Source: Spirochaetales bacterium UBA6872
GTDB taxonomy: Bacteria > Spirochaetota > Spirochaetia > Sphaerochaetales > Sphaerochaetaceae
Assembly (NCBI GenBank): GCA_002452215.1
Contig: DKCO01000057.1
Span: forward strand, 1-50,525
Direction: 5' to 3'
Length of the DNA stretch: 50,525 bases
Below, piece by piece: positions 25,010-33,609 of this stretch. Below the pieces are notes generated by a model. That model was not told where the DNA came from, ran no database searches, and saw nothing but the letters and a program-made list of their open reading frames with translations. A program made the position numbers and the translations under genes. Every line of letters begins with the position of its first letter. Position 1 is the stretch's first letter.

Positions 25010-25016
25010 TTCTCAT

Positions 25017-25529
25017 ATGTTAGAAGTTTGTAAATTAGGTGATGATGTACTTCGAGAAGAGTGCAAGGAAATAAGCAAATTCGATTCAGCTTTGAAGATG
25101 CTCTCTGATGCGATGGTTGAGACTTTAATCGATCAAGCTGGAGTTGGCCTTGCTGCTCCTCAGGTTGGAGTGAGCCAAAAGCTTTTTGTTGTTAAGCTTC
25201 CCAATGAGGAGCCGATTGTATTCGTTAATCCAGAGATAATCGAGACATCTGTAGAGACTGGCCCATATCAGGAAGGATGTCTTTCCATACCAGGGATTTA
25301 TCATGAAGTAATTCGTCCGATGGGCGTAAAGATACAAGCTCAAGATGTTAAAGGTAAGCCATTTGTTATAGATGCAAAAGGTCTCCTTGCTCGTGTAATC
25401 CAGCATGAAAATGACCATCTTCACGGAAAGCTTTATATAGATTATCTCGATCCTGATGAGAAAGAGAGAATGATCAAGCTTTATGAGAAGAAGAACAAGA
25501 GCAAGAAAAGACATCTAAGGAAGGTTTGA
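25017..25529 (+). CDS. def: Peptide deformylase
   Basis: Removes the formyl group from nascent N-terminal Met. 170 aa from the ATG at 25017. All three motifs are intact: GVGLAAPQ (42-49), EGCLS (86-90, metal ligand C88) and HENDH (130-134, metal ligands H130 and H134, catalytic E131). The C-terminus is a basic KKNKSKKRHLRK tail. It overlaps fmt at TGATG, so deformylase and formyltransferase are translationally coupled. A clean promoter leaves no untranslated leader. Confidence 0.96.
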   Translation: MLEVCKLGDDVLREECKEISKFDSALKMLSDAMVETLIDQAGVGLAAPQVGVSQKLFVVKLPNEEPIVFVNPEIIETSVETGPYQEGCLSIPGIYHEVIRPMGVKIQAQDVKGKPFVIDAKGLLARVIQHENDHLHGKLYIDYLDPDEKERMIKLYEKKNKSKKRHLRKV

Positions 25530-26458
25530 TGCAAATTCTATATGCAGCAACAGATTATATAGCAATTCCTCTTATGGAGGCTCTTTTCAAACAAGGCCTT
25601 ATAAGGGCTGTGTTTACTGCTCCAGACAAAAGAGGAAAAAGAGGTAGCGAACTTATTGCATCTCCTGTGAAGAAAAGAGCGCTCCAATTAGGTCTTGATG
25701 TTTTTACGCCAGAGACTCTAAAAAAGGATGCACGTGCAATTGTGAGACGCTTAGGCGTGGATACATTGCTGTCTTTTTGCTATGGAAAGATATTTGGCCC
25801 AATGTTTTTATCGCTATTTGATTATACATTCAATGTCCATCCATCGATGCTTCCTAAATACAGAGGATGTGCACCTATTTATGCGACAATCCTTAATCAA
25901 GATAGCGAGAGTGGTATAACACTTCAAAGAATTGCACTTGGCGTTGATGAGGGCGATATCTACAAGACTCTTCCATTCACACTTGATGGAACAGAAACAG
26001 ATGAAAGCTTGTCACAAAGAGTCTCCATGCTTGTTCCAGAGCTTGTTCTTCCAGTATTGAAGAATGTCAAGGATATTGATCCAAGAGCTCAAGAAGGAGA
26101 GCCGTCGTACCAGATGTTCATCGAAAAGTCAGACGGAAAGCTTGATTTTTCGCATAGTGCGAAATCCCTTCATGCGCAAATAAGAGCTTGTTACCCTTGG
26201 CCAAAGGCTTTTGCATATCTGAATGGAGAAAAGTTGATTATTACTGCTGTCTATGGTTCTGTGTTCGATTCATTTGAGCCAACAGACGGTGAGGCTCCAG
26301 GGACTGTAGTCTCTTTTGTCAAATCAAAGGGTTTGAAGATTGCAACAGGCGATGGATATTTATATGTTACAAAAGTGCTTCCTCCGATGAAGAAGGAGAT
26401 GGATGCCTTGAGCTATGTGAATGGGAACAAAGCCATAATCAAAAGCATATTGGAGTAG
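25529..26458 (+). CDS. fmt: Methionyl-tRNA formyltransferase
   Basis: Formylates Met-tRNAi for initiation. 309 aa. Catalytic residues N102 and H104 are in FNVHPSMLPKYRG and D140 in GVDEGDIY. The C-terminal OB-like domain runs from about 205 (IRACYPWPKAFA). AGGAAGG lies upstream and the ATG overlaps the def stop. It heads into the patatin barrel gene 5 bp later. Confidence 0.96.
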   Translation: MQILYAATDYIAIPLMEALFKQGLIRAVFTAPDKRGKRGSELIASPVKKRALQLGLDVFTPETLKKDARAIVRRLGVDTLLSFCYGKIFGPMFLSLFDYTFNVHPSMLPKYRGCAPIYATILNQDSESGITLQRIALGVDEGDIYKTLPFTLDGTETDESLSQRVSMLVPELVLPVLKNVKDIDPRAQEGEPSYQMFIEKSDGKLDFSHSAKSLHAQIRACYPWPKAFAYLNGEKLIITAVYGSVFDSFEPTDGEAPGTVVSFVKSKGLKIATGDGYLYVTKVLPPMKKEMDALSYVNGNKAIIKSILE

Positions 26459-26463
26459 AGTAG

Positions 26464-28683
26464 ATGAGACGATGTCGTAGACTCATAGCATTTATTTGTG
26501 TTTTGTTTTTATCTATAACAACACTTTTTGCTCGTGATAAATTTGCACTTGTGCTATCGGGTGGCGGGGCAAGGGGAATTGCTCACATCCCAGTACTTGA
26601 GGAGCTGGAAAGAAGAGGGATTGTGCCGGATTACATAATCGGCACTAGCATGGGCGCCTTGGTTGGAGGGTTCTACTCTGCTGGATGGACAGCTGAGGAG
26701 ATTGAGGACCTTGTCCTTAATTCCGATATTCTTGGAAAAATCCTGGTTATCAACAACAAAACTGGGGAGCTTTCGTTTGTAAGCCCTGATTCGATTTCTC
26801 AAGACAATATAATGGTGATGCAATTCGGCTCTAGTGGAATCGGTTCTGCAAACGGCGTAATTGATGACCAGAGCATAAATGGATTTCTAAGAGAGAACCT
26901 TATAAAAGTCCTGGATATAGATGATTTTGATGATCTTCCAATCCCTTTTCGAGCAATCGGAACAGATATAACAAATGGTGAGGCGATCATATTCGACTCT
27001 GGCTCCTTGTATACAGCGCTAAGAGCCTCAATGTCGCTACCTGTGATATTTCCACCAGTCAAGATTGATGATGATACATGGGTAATGGATGGAGGCCTTG
27101 TTGACAACCTCCCTGTAGATGTTGCGAAGAAGCTTGGTGCAGACATAGTCCTTGCCGTAGATGTAAATGATGCTTTGAACTCAAATAGAAAGATCAACCC
27201 AGCATCGATAGAGACTCTTACAGGAGTAATAAGTGCTTTCTCTCTTTCATTGAACATGACAAATAGCACTTCTCAATATAAGAATGCCGATTGGGTGTTG
27301 GTCCCTGATGTAAGTGATTTCTCAACACTTGATTTCGACAAAGCATCTGATATTCTCGAGGCCGGCAAGCGCTCGGTATATGAGAATGTCGATATCTTCG
27401 ACATTCTTGAGAAGCGTCTCAAGGGCAATAAAGGCAAATCATATGAGCTCTATAAGGATATGGATCCTGTCCTGATAGAAGGCATAGAATATGAAGGCAT
27501 AAAAGGTTTCGACAAACAGCTTAATGATTTCATAGGCAAGCCTTTTGACGAAAAGATAGGCTCGGAGTTTGAGTCTCTTTTGCTTAAGATCAAGAGATAC
27601 AATCGCTTGAAGAGCCTCTCTTATGAGTTTAAAGATGGAATTATCGTGCTAAAAGCAACTTATTTTAATTCCATGGAAGGGGCCTTTTCCCTAGGTTCTA
27701 CCGGAGAGTTTGGAGTTGAGTACAATGGAGTCGATAGTCCATATTTTATAATCGATCCCAATTTGTCTGTTGCATTTCAATACCATCTTTCTCCTAAGGC
27801 TGTGATCTCTGCTGCACTTATATACCATGACACATTTACATTGCAAACAAGATTCAGCGTACCTGTTTTTAAGAATGCATATTTCTATGCAGGAGCAGAT
27901 TTCGATTACTTGGATCTATCTCTTCTATCGATGCCTAGAAGAAATGGCCACATAATCAGAAATGACTATGGGGCGAGTGCTAACACGGGTCTTTTCTGGG
28001 ATATAGCATCTGGGCTTGTAACCGAAGTTTCGTTCGGTTTTGATTATATTCATCTTTCAGAGATATCAAATCCTATAGACAATAGTATGTTGCATCCATG
28101 CTCGGACCATGGCTATGCATATTTTTCAACAAGCTTGAATTACAATACTTTAAACAGCAAGAATGCATTAGACAATGGAATCAATACAAAGGTTGTATTT
28201 GACATTGGATCTGAGTTTGTTTTCAATGAAGGTGGTTTTTCTCCTGTGCTTGGCTACAGCTTCAAAGCTAGCTCAGAGATGGTATTCGGGCTAGATGCTG
28301 GAGTCTTCAGAGGCATTGTTGAGCTCGAGGCAGATACAATACGACGAAATCCATATCTAAACTCTGCATATGCAATTACAAAGACAGGAATCCCGACTTC
28401 CGATTTTCTTTATGGGATAATAGGATTGAGAGGGAAGTTTCCAAAAACTCCTATATTTTTCGATGTTGCTCCATTTGTTGAGTTTTTTCATAAAAGGGAA
28501 GCGACGGCGGATGATTATTGGAAGATTGATAGAAGCTTAGCTCCATTTTCAACTATCAACGATTGGACTTTGGGCGCAAAGATCGGCCTTGGATTGTCGA
28601 CAGAGATTGGAACTATATATGCTAATTTCTATTTTGGTGCCTCCGATAAATTCAGATGCTCCTTTATGCTTGGCGTTAGATGA
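26464..28683 (+). CDS. Patatin phospholipase fused to outer-membrane barrel (type Vd)
   Basis: 739 aa. A signal peptide (about 1-23) is followed by a patatin domain: oxyanion loop SGGGARG (32-38), nucleophile S62 in GTSMG and catalytic D209 in DGG. A POTRA-like stretch (about 335-400: DPVLIEGIEYEGIKGF...) precedes about 330 residues of alternating aromatic/hydrophobic beta strands ending FMLGVR, as in BamA/TpsB-type barrels. This order matches PlpD/FplA, type Vd autotransporters that export a lipase through their own barrel. The TGA overlaps the next gene's ATGATG. Co-transcribed with def-fmt. Confidence 0.88.
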   Translation: MRRCRRLIAFICVLFLSITTLFARDKFALVLSGGGARGIAHIPVLEELERRGIVPDYIIGTSMGALVGGFYSAGWTAEEIEDLVLNSDILGKILVINNKTGELSFVSPDSISQDNIMVMQFGSSGIGSANGVIDDQSINGFLRENLIKVLDIDDFDDLPIPFRAIGTDITNGEAIIFDSGSLYTALRASMSLPVIFPPVKIDDDTWVMDGGLVDNLPVDVAKKLGADIVLAVDVNDALNSNRKINPASIETLTGVISAFSLSLNMTNSTSQYKNADWVLVPDVSDFSTLDFDKASDILEAGKRSVYENVDIFDILEKRLKGNKGKSYELYKDMDPVLIEGIEYEGIKGFDKQLNDFIGKPFDEKIGSEFESLLLKIKRYNRLKSLSYEFKDGIIVLKATYFNSMEGAFSLGSTGEFGVEYNGVDSPYFIIDPNLSVAFQYHLSPKAVISAALIYHDTFTLQTRFSVPVFKNAYFYAGADFDYLDLSLLSMPRRNGHIIRNDYGASANTGLFWDIASGLVTEVSFGFDYIHLSEISNPIDNSMLHPCSDHGYAYFSTSLNYNTLNSKNALDNGINTKVVFDIGSEFVFNEGGFSPVLGYSFKASSEMVFGLDAGVFRGIVELEADTIRRNPYLNSAYAITKTGIPTSDFLYGIIGLRGKFPKTPIFFDVAPFVEFFHKREATADDYWKIDRSLAPFSTINDWTLGAKIGLGLSTEIGTIYANFYFGASDKFRCSFMLGVR

Positions 28684-29672
28684 TGTACACGCGGTGGAAT
28701 AGCTATATTGGGTATTTGAAAAAGCGATACGGGCAACCTGTATATAGAATTGGCGTGGATGGAGGCTTCAATTGCCCAAATAGAACTAAATCACGTCATG
28801 GGGGATGCGCATTTTGCGATGGCACTGGCTCTGTTGCTGTGTACCAGAGGAATACAGAGAGCGGATACTTCAGAAATTCATCTTTTAAAGAGGATGTCTC
28901 TAAGAATATCCTTGATAGGTTTGCATCTATAGAAAGCCAGATATTAAAGGGCAAGGAATTCGTAAAGAAACGATATAATGCACAGTTTTGCTCTCTTTAT
29001 TTCCAGTCTTGGACAAATACATATGACACACCAGATAATTTGAAAGCAATCTATGATAGGGCTTTGAAGTATGGGCCATTCAAGGAATTGATAATTTCAA
29101 CAAGGCCAGATTGTGTCGATGATGATATTTGTGCTCTTCTTTCTTCATACAAAAGCGATAATATGGAAGTTTGGGTGGAGCTTGGGCTTCAGAGCGCTAA
29201 TGACTCAACATTATTGAAAATAAGAAGAGGCCACGACTCAAAGTGCTATGTTGATGCTGCAAAAAGACTTCATGACTATGGCTTGAAGATATCAACACAT
29301 GTGATTCTTGGCCTTCCTGGAGAGGGTCGTGATGACTATGTAAATACAATAGATATGGTCAATAAAGCAGGAAGTGACGGAATCAAAATCCATAATCTTC
29401 ATGTTGCTGGTGGAACAGCAATGGCAGATGAATATATGAATGGAGATTTCACAGTGGCAAGCGAGGCTCGGCATATCGAAAACACAGAGCTAGCTCTTCG
29501 CTACTTGAAGCCATCAATTGTTGTACAAAGGCTTATTTGCGAAACTCCTATGCATAGACTCGTTGCACCTAGATCATTTGTTGATAAATCATTGTTCTTA
29601 GCACACTTGGAGAAGAAAATGTGTGAAGATAATACATGCCAAGGAGATTTGTATAAAGAATATGAGTGCTAA
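28680..29672 (+). CDS. Radical SAM protein, YhcC/TIGR01212 type
   Basis: 330 aa. The cluster cysteines are C32, C43 and C46 (NCPNRT...GGCAFCDG), the widely spaced Cx10Cx2C pattern of the YhcC group, not the common Cx3Cx2C. The start MYTRWNSYIGYLKKRYGQPVYRI is typical. ISTHVILGLPGEG (about 200-212) is a core radical SAM strand. Function in the family is unknown. It overlaps the patatin gene's stop by 4 nt and the fumarase alpha gene by 11 nt. Confidence 0.88.
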   Translation: MMYTRWNSYIGYLKKRYGQPVYRIGVDGGFNCPNRTKSRHGGCAFCDGTGSVAVYQRNTESGYFRNSSFKEDVSKNILDRFASIESQILKGKEFVKKRYNAQFCSLYFQSWTNTYDTPDNLKAIYDRALKYGPFKELIISTRPDCVDDDICALLSSYKSDNMEVWVELGLQSANDSTLLKIRRGHDSKCYVDAAKRLHDYGLKISTHVILGLPGEGRDDYVNTIDMVNKAGSDGIKIHNLHVAGGTAMADEYMNGDFTVASEARHIENTELALRYLKPSIVVQRLICETPMHRLVAPRSFVDKSLFLAHLEKKMCEDNTCQGDLYKEYEC

Positions 29673-30486
29673 GGACAAATTGAAGGATGCTCTCTTAAAG
29701 GCACATACAATATTGCCAAATGATGTAGAACAAGCTTTAGCAAAAGCAAGAGAGGATGAGACATCCAGCAATGGAAAGATTGTAATGGATGCAATATTCG
29801 AGAATATTGAAATTGCAAAGAAGAAAAATATTCCTCTATGCCAAGATACAGGGATGTTTTGGTGCCTTTGCAAGATAGGCAGAGAAGCTAAATGCAATCT
29901 AGCAAAACTTGAAACTGCTATAAATGATGCCGCAAAAGAAGCAAGCATGCTTGGTTTTTATCGCAAATCGGTCGTCCAAGATCCAATTTATGATAGAAAG
30001 AATACCAATACAAATCTTCCTGTCTTGATTAATTATACTCTTGTAGATGGCGATAAGATTACAATTTCATTTCTTCTAAAGGGCTTTGGTTCAGAAAATT
30101 GCTCCTCAGTACGGATGCTCAATCCAACAGCCGGAGAAGAAGGTGTTGTTGACGCTGTGTTGGATATAATGAAGAAAGCGGGCGCAAAGCCATGCCCTCC
30201 AACTTTTATTGGAGTAGGAATTGGTGGGACAATGGATAGATCGGCATTGCTTTCCAAGATGGCATTTTTTAAAGATGAGGAAGAAAATAGCCTTGAGAGG
30301 AGGATCAAGCAAGAGATCAACTCCCTTATGATAGGTCCTGGAGGGCTTGGAGGGATCAACTCATGCCTTTCTGTTCAAATCCTTACATGCCCGACTCATA
30401 TTGCAGGATTGCCAGTTGCTGTTACTGTCAATTGCTGGGCTGACAGGAAAGCTGTTGTAGTTTTGGACGAGGAGGATTTTGAATGA
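29662..30486 (+). CDS. Fumarate hydratase class I, alpha subunit
   Basis: 274 aa from the ATG at 29662 (MSAKDKLKDA). It is the N-terminal subunit of the two-subunit, oxygen-sensitive [4Fe-4S] hydro-lyase of the fumarase / L(+)-tartrate dehydratase alpha family. Cluster cysteines are in PLCQDTGMF, GSENCSSVRML and ILTCPTHIAGLP. FIGVGIGGTMDRSA and GPGGLGG are diagnostic. It overlaps the radical SAM gene by 11 nt and the beta gene by 4 nt. Fumarase is the likelier activity; tartrate dehydratase cannot be excluded. Confidence 0.93.
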   Translation: MSAKDKLKDALLKAHTILPNDVEQALAKAREDETSSNGKIVMDAIFENIEIAKKKNIPLCQDTGMFWCLCKIGREAKCNLAKLETAINDAAKEASMLGFYRKSVVQDPIYDRKNTNTNLPVLINYTLVDGDKITISFLLKGFGSENCSSVRMLNPTAGEEGVVDAVLDIMKKAGAKPCPPTFIGVGIGGTMDRSALLSKMAFFKDEEENSLERRIKQEINSLMIGPGGLGGINSCLSVQILTCPTHIAGLPVAVTVNCWADRKAVVVLDEEDFE

Positions 30487-31001
30487 GAAGGACATTGAGT
30501 ATTCCATTTTCTGAAAACGAGCTGGAGAAAATATGTGCTGGCGATGAGGTCATGATATCAGGTGCATTGTATGTTGGGAGAGACCAAGTGCACAAAAGAC
30601 TGTATGAAGCGATTGAGAAAAACGAGGATCTTCCTTTTGATATTGATAAGTCCGCGATATATTATATGGGTCCATCTCCAGCTCCTGATGGATTCAAGAT
30701 CGGTGCATGCGGTCCGACGACAAGCGCAAGAATGGACAAATACTCGCCAATCCTGATAGCAAAAGGATTGAGAGTGATGATTGGAAAAGGACCGAGATCA
30801 CAAAGCGTTCATGATGCGATAGGAAAATACAAAGGACTGTACCTCCAAGCTTATGGAGGGTGCGGTGCGCTGTATTCGTCCAAGGTAGTAGATGTTGAGC
30901 TTGTTGCATATCCTGAGCTTGGCCCAGAGGCTTTGATTAGACTTGAAGTGAAGGATTTTCCAACATTTTGTATGATTGATAGCCTCGGCAATAGCTATTG
31001 A
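30483..31001 (+). CDS. Fumarate hydratase class I, beta subunit
   Basis: 172 aa, the C-terminal swivel-domain subunit. Signature stretches: GDEVMISGALYVGRDQVHKRL (positions about 20-40), YYMGPSPAP, GACGPTTSARMD and YGGCGAL. It starts in ATGA overlap with the alpha gene. Together they interconvert fumarate and malate. No other TCA-cycle gene is nearby. Confidence 0.94.
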   Translation: MRRTLSIPFSENELEKICAGDEVMISGALYVGRDQVHKRLYEAIEKNEDLPFDIDKSAIYYMGPSPAPDGFKIGACGPTTSARMDKYSPILIAKGLRVMIGKGPRSQSVHDAIGKYKGLYLQAYGGCGALYSSKVVDVELVAYPELGPEALIRLEVKDFPTFCMIDSLGNSY

Positions 31002-31003
31002 GG

Positions 31004-31675
31004 CTAGATTTTATCCAAAAGCTGCAATAACTCACCAAAGGAAGAGACATTGTACGTAGCTTTTTCAGATTTCTTGTTGTCAAAAGATATAAACACAGAG
31101 TCCATGTTTGCATTTGCAGCGCCTTGGATATCGCTTTTCTCGCTGTCTCCTATTACGAGGCATTCGTTTGCACTCCTTTTGATCTTATTGAGTACAAAAT
31201 CAAAGAAGGCTTTGTCTGGTTTTTGATATCCAATCTCCTCTGAGATGAATATATGGTCAAAGTACTTGTTTGTGTTCGTCCTATCAAATCGACCATGCTG
31301 TGTTTTGGCGATTCCATTAGTTATTATCGATTTAGGTCTATCCTTGATAGCCTCCAAAAAATCCAATGCGCCAGGAATCATAATGCCTTCTTGCGCTAGA
31401 AAAGAAACATAATCATCTCCAGCAACAAATGGATCTTGGTGGAGATTGAGCTTGTCGAAGAATATTCTGAAGCGTTCTGTCTTAAGCTCTTCTTGAGACA
31501 TCTTTCCCTTTTCATACATTTCCCAGCACCATTTGTTTCCCTCTTCATAAAGTTGGTGGTTTCCGTCTGTATATGCAATACCATTTTTCCTCATGACTTT
31601 ATCGAGTGCAATCCTGGAGGATGATGCAAAGTCATATAGTGTTCCGTCCGCATCAAAAAGCAAATATTTTCCCAT
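31004..31675 (-). CDS. yjjG: HAD hydrolase, YjjG-type nucleotidase
   Basis: 223 aa HAD phosphatase. Motif I is LFDADGTLYDF (nucleophile D8), motif II SIITNG (about 115-120), motif III K152 within GYQKPDKAFF, and motif IV VIGDSEKSDI. This matches the YjjG house-cleaning pyrimidine 5'-nucleotidase group. A perfect TATAAT stands 6 nt before the ATG and there is no Shine-Dalgarno site, predicting a leaderless mRNA. It is convergent with the fumarase genes with a 2-bp gap. Confidence 0.88.
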   Translation of the reverse strand: MGKYLLFDADGTLYDFASSSRIALDKVMRKNGIAYTDGNHQLYEEGNKWCWEMYEKGKMSQEELKTERFRIFFDKLNLHQDPFVAGDDYVSFLAQEGIMIPGALDFLEAIKDRPKSIITNGIAKTQHGRFDRTNTNKYFDHIFISEEIGYQKPDKAFFDFVLNKIKRSANECLVIGDSEKSDIQGAANANMDSVFISFDNKKSEKATYNVSSFGELLQLLDKI

Positions 31676-31681
31676 AAGGAG

Positions 31682-31687
31682 ATTATA
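31682..31687 (-). promoter_or_regulatory. Consensus -10 box 6 nt before yjjG ATG
   Basis: Minus strand TATAAT, CTCCTT, ATG. Only a weak -35 (TTCATT) is visible about 16 nt upstream. Confidence 0.5.
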
Positions 31688-31754
31688 TCTATTTTTGGCC
31701 TAAAATGAATGGACAAAAAACAAAATTATAGAGATATTCAAAGAGGAGGATATC

Positions 31755-32366
31755 ATGAAGAAGTTCTTATTTTATCTTTTGGCATCTTTGTTGTTGATTG
31801 GAGTCGGCATATTCATGATTGCTTTGCCTGATAGGTTCTTGGGCATTGTTGTGATCATATTCTCGTTATTTATCATATTCGATGGTTTGAAATCATTTTA
31901 TTTGCTCTTTAGAGTCAAGGTCGCTAGTTCACGATTTAGATGGACAATGGGGCTCAAGGCTTTGATCAACAGCGCAATAGGCGTCATTTCGATTATGATT
32001 GCCATATTCAATCCTACTACAATATCAAAGATTCTTGTTTATTTGATTGCAGCTGATTTCTTTGCAACAGCAATTGTTGATTTGTTTGACTATATGATTC
32101 TTCGAACAGATGCCTTAGTTACAGGTACGCTTGGATTTGAGATTATCATATCAATTCTCTTCGGAGTTCTTTTCTGTATCTTCCCTCAATTCGTATCGCA
32201 TACAGCCGTGACAATTCTTGCTGTTATCGTGATTTGCACTGGTGTGATGGCTTTCATCATAGGCTCCTATGGATTGTATGTTGAGAGGACTTTCAAGAAG
32301 TTCGGTATTGATCCAAGCAAAAAGAGTGCTGAAGTAGAGTTTAGCGAAATAGATGATGATAAATAA
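31755..32366 (+). CDS. DUF308/HdeD-like membrane protein
   Basis: 203 aa with six hydrophobic segments, mostly two per repeat (about 5-22, 28-50, 68-85, 91-110, 124-145, 150-172), then a charged cytoplasmic tail ending in DDDK. This is the DUF308 (HdeD) pattern; E. coli HdeD is linked to acid resistance, but the role here is open. GAGGAGG precedes the ATG. Its stop abuts the stop of the convergent CDF transporter with no gap. Confidence 0.8.
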   Translation: MKKFLFYLLASLLLIGVGIFMIALPDRFLGIVVIIFSLFIIFDGLKSFYLLFRVKVASSRFRWTMGLKALINSAIGVISIMIAIFNPTTISKILVYLIAADFFATAIVDLFDYMILRTDALVTGTLGFEIIISILFGVLFCIFPQFVSHTAVTILAVIVICTGVMAFIIGSYGLYVERTFKKFGIDPSKKSAEVEFSEIDDDK

Positions 32367-33266
32367 TTAAGCTTTGCTTGCTTGCCCGGGATTCACATGT
32401 ATCATTACGTGCTTAATCTCGGGAAATTCTTTCTCCATCTTTTCATGAATTTCTTCGGCAATCGCGTGGCTATCTCTTAGACTCATGTTTCCATCAAGCT
32501 CGAGTTCTAGATCGACATAGACTCTGTTTGCAAACATCCTTGTATGCAAGAGATCAACTTTGATCACTGAGCGCTGTTTTTCGACAAAGCTTTTCAAAGC
32601 ATTTTCGAAATTCGCATCGGATGAAGTGTCAAGCATCTTGGAGCATGCGTCCTTGAATATGTCTAAAGCCGCTTTTAAAATGAAGAGGCAAATTACGATA
32701 CTCGCAATGGAGTCTAGGATTGGATAGCCAAGCATTCCGCCGGCAATAGCAATCAAGGACCCGATTGATGAAAGGCTATCGGATCTATGGTGCCATGCAT
32801 CGGCCATGAATACAGCGCTGTTGATGATCTTCGCATAGTATCTTGTGTACCAGAACATGGCTTCTTTTGAGACTATCGATACAATAGCTGCGATAAGCGC
32901 AATCAAACTTGGCTTTGCAAGTTCCTTGTAGCTTTTTGAAATAATATTAACAACACCGGTTTTCCCTATTGCAAAACCTGTTATAGCAAGTAGTGTTGCA
33001 AGGATAATGGATGCAATGCATTCTATCCTCTCATGCCCGTACGGATGCTCTTGGTCGGCATTCTTTTTTGCAAGATGGACACCAATCAAGGCTATGAATG
33101 TAGAGAAGACATCGGACATGGAATGGATAGAGTCAGATACCATAGCCTGTGAGTGGCCTATGATTCCAGAAAAAAGCTTGAAAGCTGACAATGCAACGTT
33201 GCCTACTATGCTGACTAAAGAGAGCTTCTTTATTATTTTGTCAGATTTTGTTTTATTCTCTACCAT
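32367..33266 (-). CDS. Cation diffusion facilitator (CDF) transporter
   Basis: 299 aa from the ATG at 33266 (GGAGG upstream); a longer frame to 33311 lacks such a site. The metal site of transmembrane helix 2 is SDSIHSMSD and that of helix 5 is ADAWHHRSDSL (H-x3-D). EHPYGHERIE is the conserved loop between helices 2 and 3. The C-terminal cytoplasmic domain ends MIHVNPG. Likely zinc, iron or manganese efflux by proton antiport; the HxxxD site on helix 5 is more Zn-like. Single gene. Confidence 0.93.
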   Translation of the reverse strand: MVENKTKSDKIIKKLSLVSIVGNVALSAFKLFSGIIGHSQAMVSDSIHSMSDVFSTFIALIGVHLAKKNADQEHPYGHERIECIASIILATLLAITGFAIGKTGVVNIISKSYKELAKPSLIALIAAIVSIVSKEAMFWYTRYYAKIINSAVFMADAWHHRSDSLSSIGSLIAIAGGMLGYPILDSIASIVICLFILKAALDIFKDACSKMLDTSSDANFENALKSFVEKQRSVIKVDLLHTRMFANRVYVDLELELDGNMSLRDSHAIAEEIHEKMEKEFPEIKHVMIHVNPGQASKA

Positions 33267-33451
33267 ATCAGAGCCTCCATCATTTTTGTTCAAAACGAAA
33301 ACTTGTCCCACAAAAGCATTAAGCTAATTGTTGCAATTGCCCGGCTGCAGAATGAAGAGCCTGTTCACTTTGCAGATTCTAACATTTTATTCTTTGGCAG
33401 AAAAGCATTTTACTATGTTTGCTTTTGCATGTTTTTTCTTTATGAAAGCGG

Positions 33452-33478
33452 TTGACGCATAAATATTCAAAGTAGTAC
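33452..33478 (+). promoter_or_regulatory. Probable his operon promoter
   Basis: TTGACG (33452-33457) is a good -35. The best -10 is TAGTAC (33473-33478) at a short 15-nt spacing, 9 nt before the leader-peptide ATG. The ATG has no Shine-Dalgarno site. Upstream, 33312-33451 is AT-rich with one AAAAGCA/TGCTTTT hairpin (33401-33426) of unknown purpose. Confidence 0.4.
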
Positions 33479-33487
33479 CCTTTTTCC

Positions 33488-33535
33488 ATGTTTATCAAAG
33501 CCATTCATCATTTCCATCATTGTACTCACGCCTAG
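33488..33535 (+). CDS. hisL: Histidine operon leader peptide
   Basis: A 15-codon ORF reading M-F-I-K-A-I-H-H-F-H-H-C-T-H-A then TAG, with five His codons (7, 8, 10, 11, 14). It lies 75 bp before hisG. Ribosome stalling at the His codons when charged tRNA-His is scarce would control the downstream hairpins. Too short for ordinary gene finding, but the His density, position and RNA structure agree. Confidence 0.88.
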   Translation: MFIKAIHHFHHCTHA

Positions 33536-33596
33536 CTTGCCATGGTGGATTTTGTCATAATCGAAGGTCTCCCGTGGTGGGAGGCTTTTTTGTTTT
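33513..33596 (+). promoter_or_regulatory. his transcription attenuator (segments 1-4)
   Basis: Segment 1 (33513-33520, over His codons 10-11) pairs with segment 2 (33542-33549), 8 bp. Segment 2 (33540-33549) pairs alternatively with segment 3 (33568-33577), 9 of 10. Segment 3 (GGTCTCCC, 33566-33573) pairs with segment 4 (GGGAGGCT, 33579-33586), forming an intrinsic terminator with TTTTTTGTTTT. Stalling on the His codons hides segment 1, so 2:3 forms and the terminator does not. Confidence 0.85.
33566..33596 (+). terminator. his attenuator terminator
   Basis: 8-bp stem with two G-T pairs, 5-nt loop GTGGT, then TTTTTTGTTTT. It lies 13 bp before hisG and is the regulated element of the attenuator. 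Confidence 0.85.
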
Positions 33597-33609
33597 ATAG
33601 GAGGAGAAA

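Noticed and set aside
33352..33462. 36-codon hydrophobic ORF before the his leader
   Set aside because: No Shine-Dalgarno site or -10 box at its ATG; it ends inside the his promoter and looks like a chance frame in AT-rich DNA.
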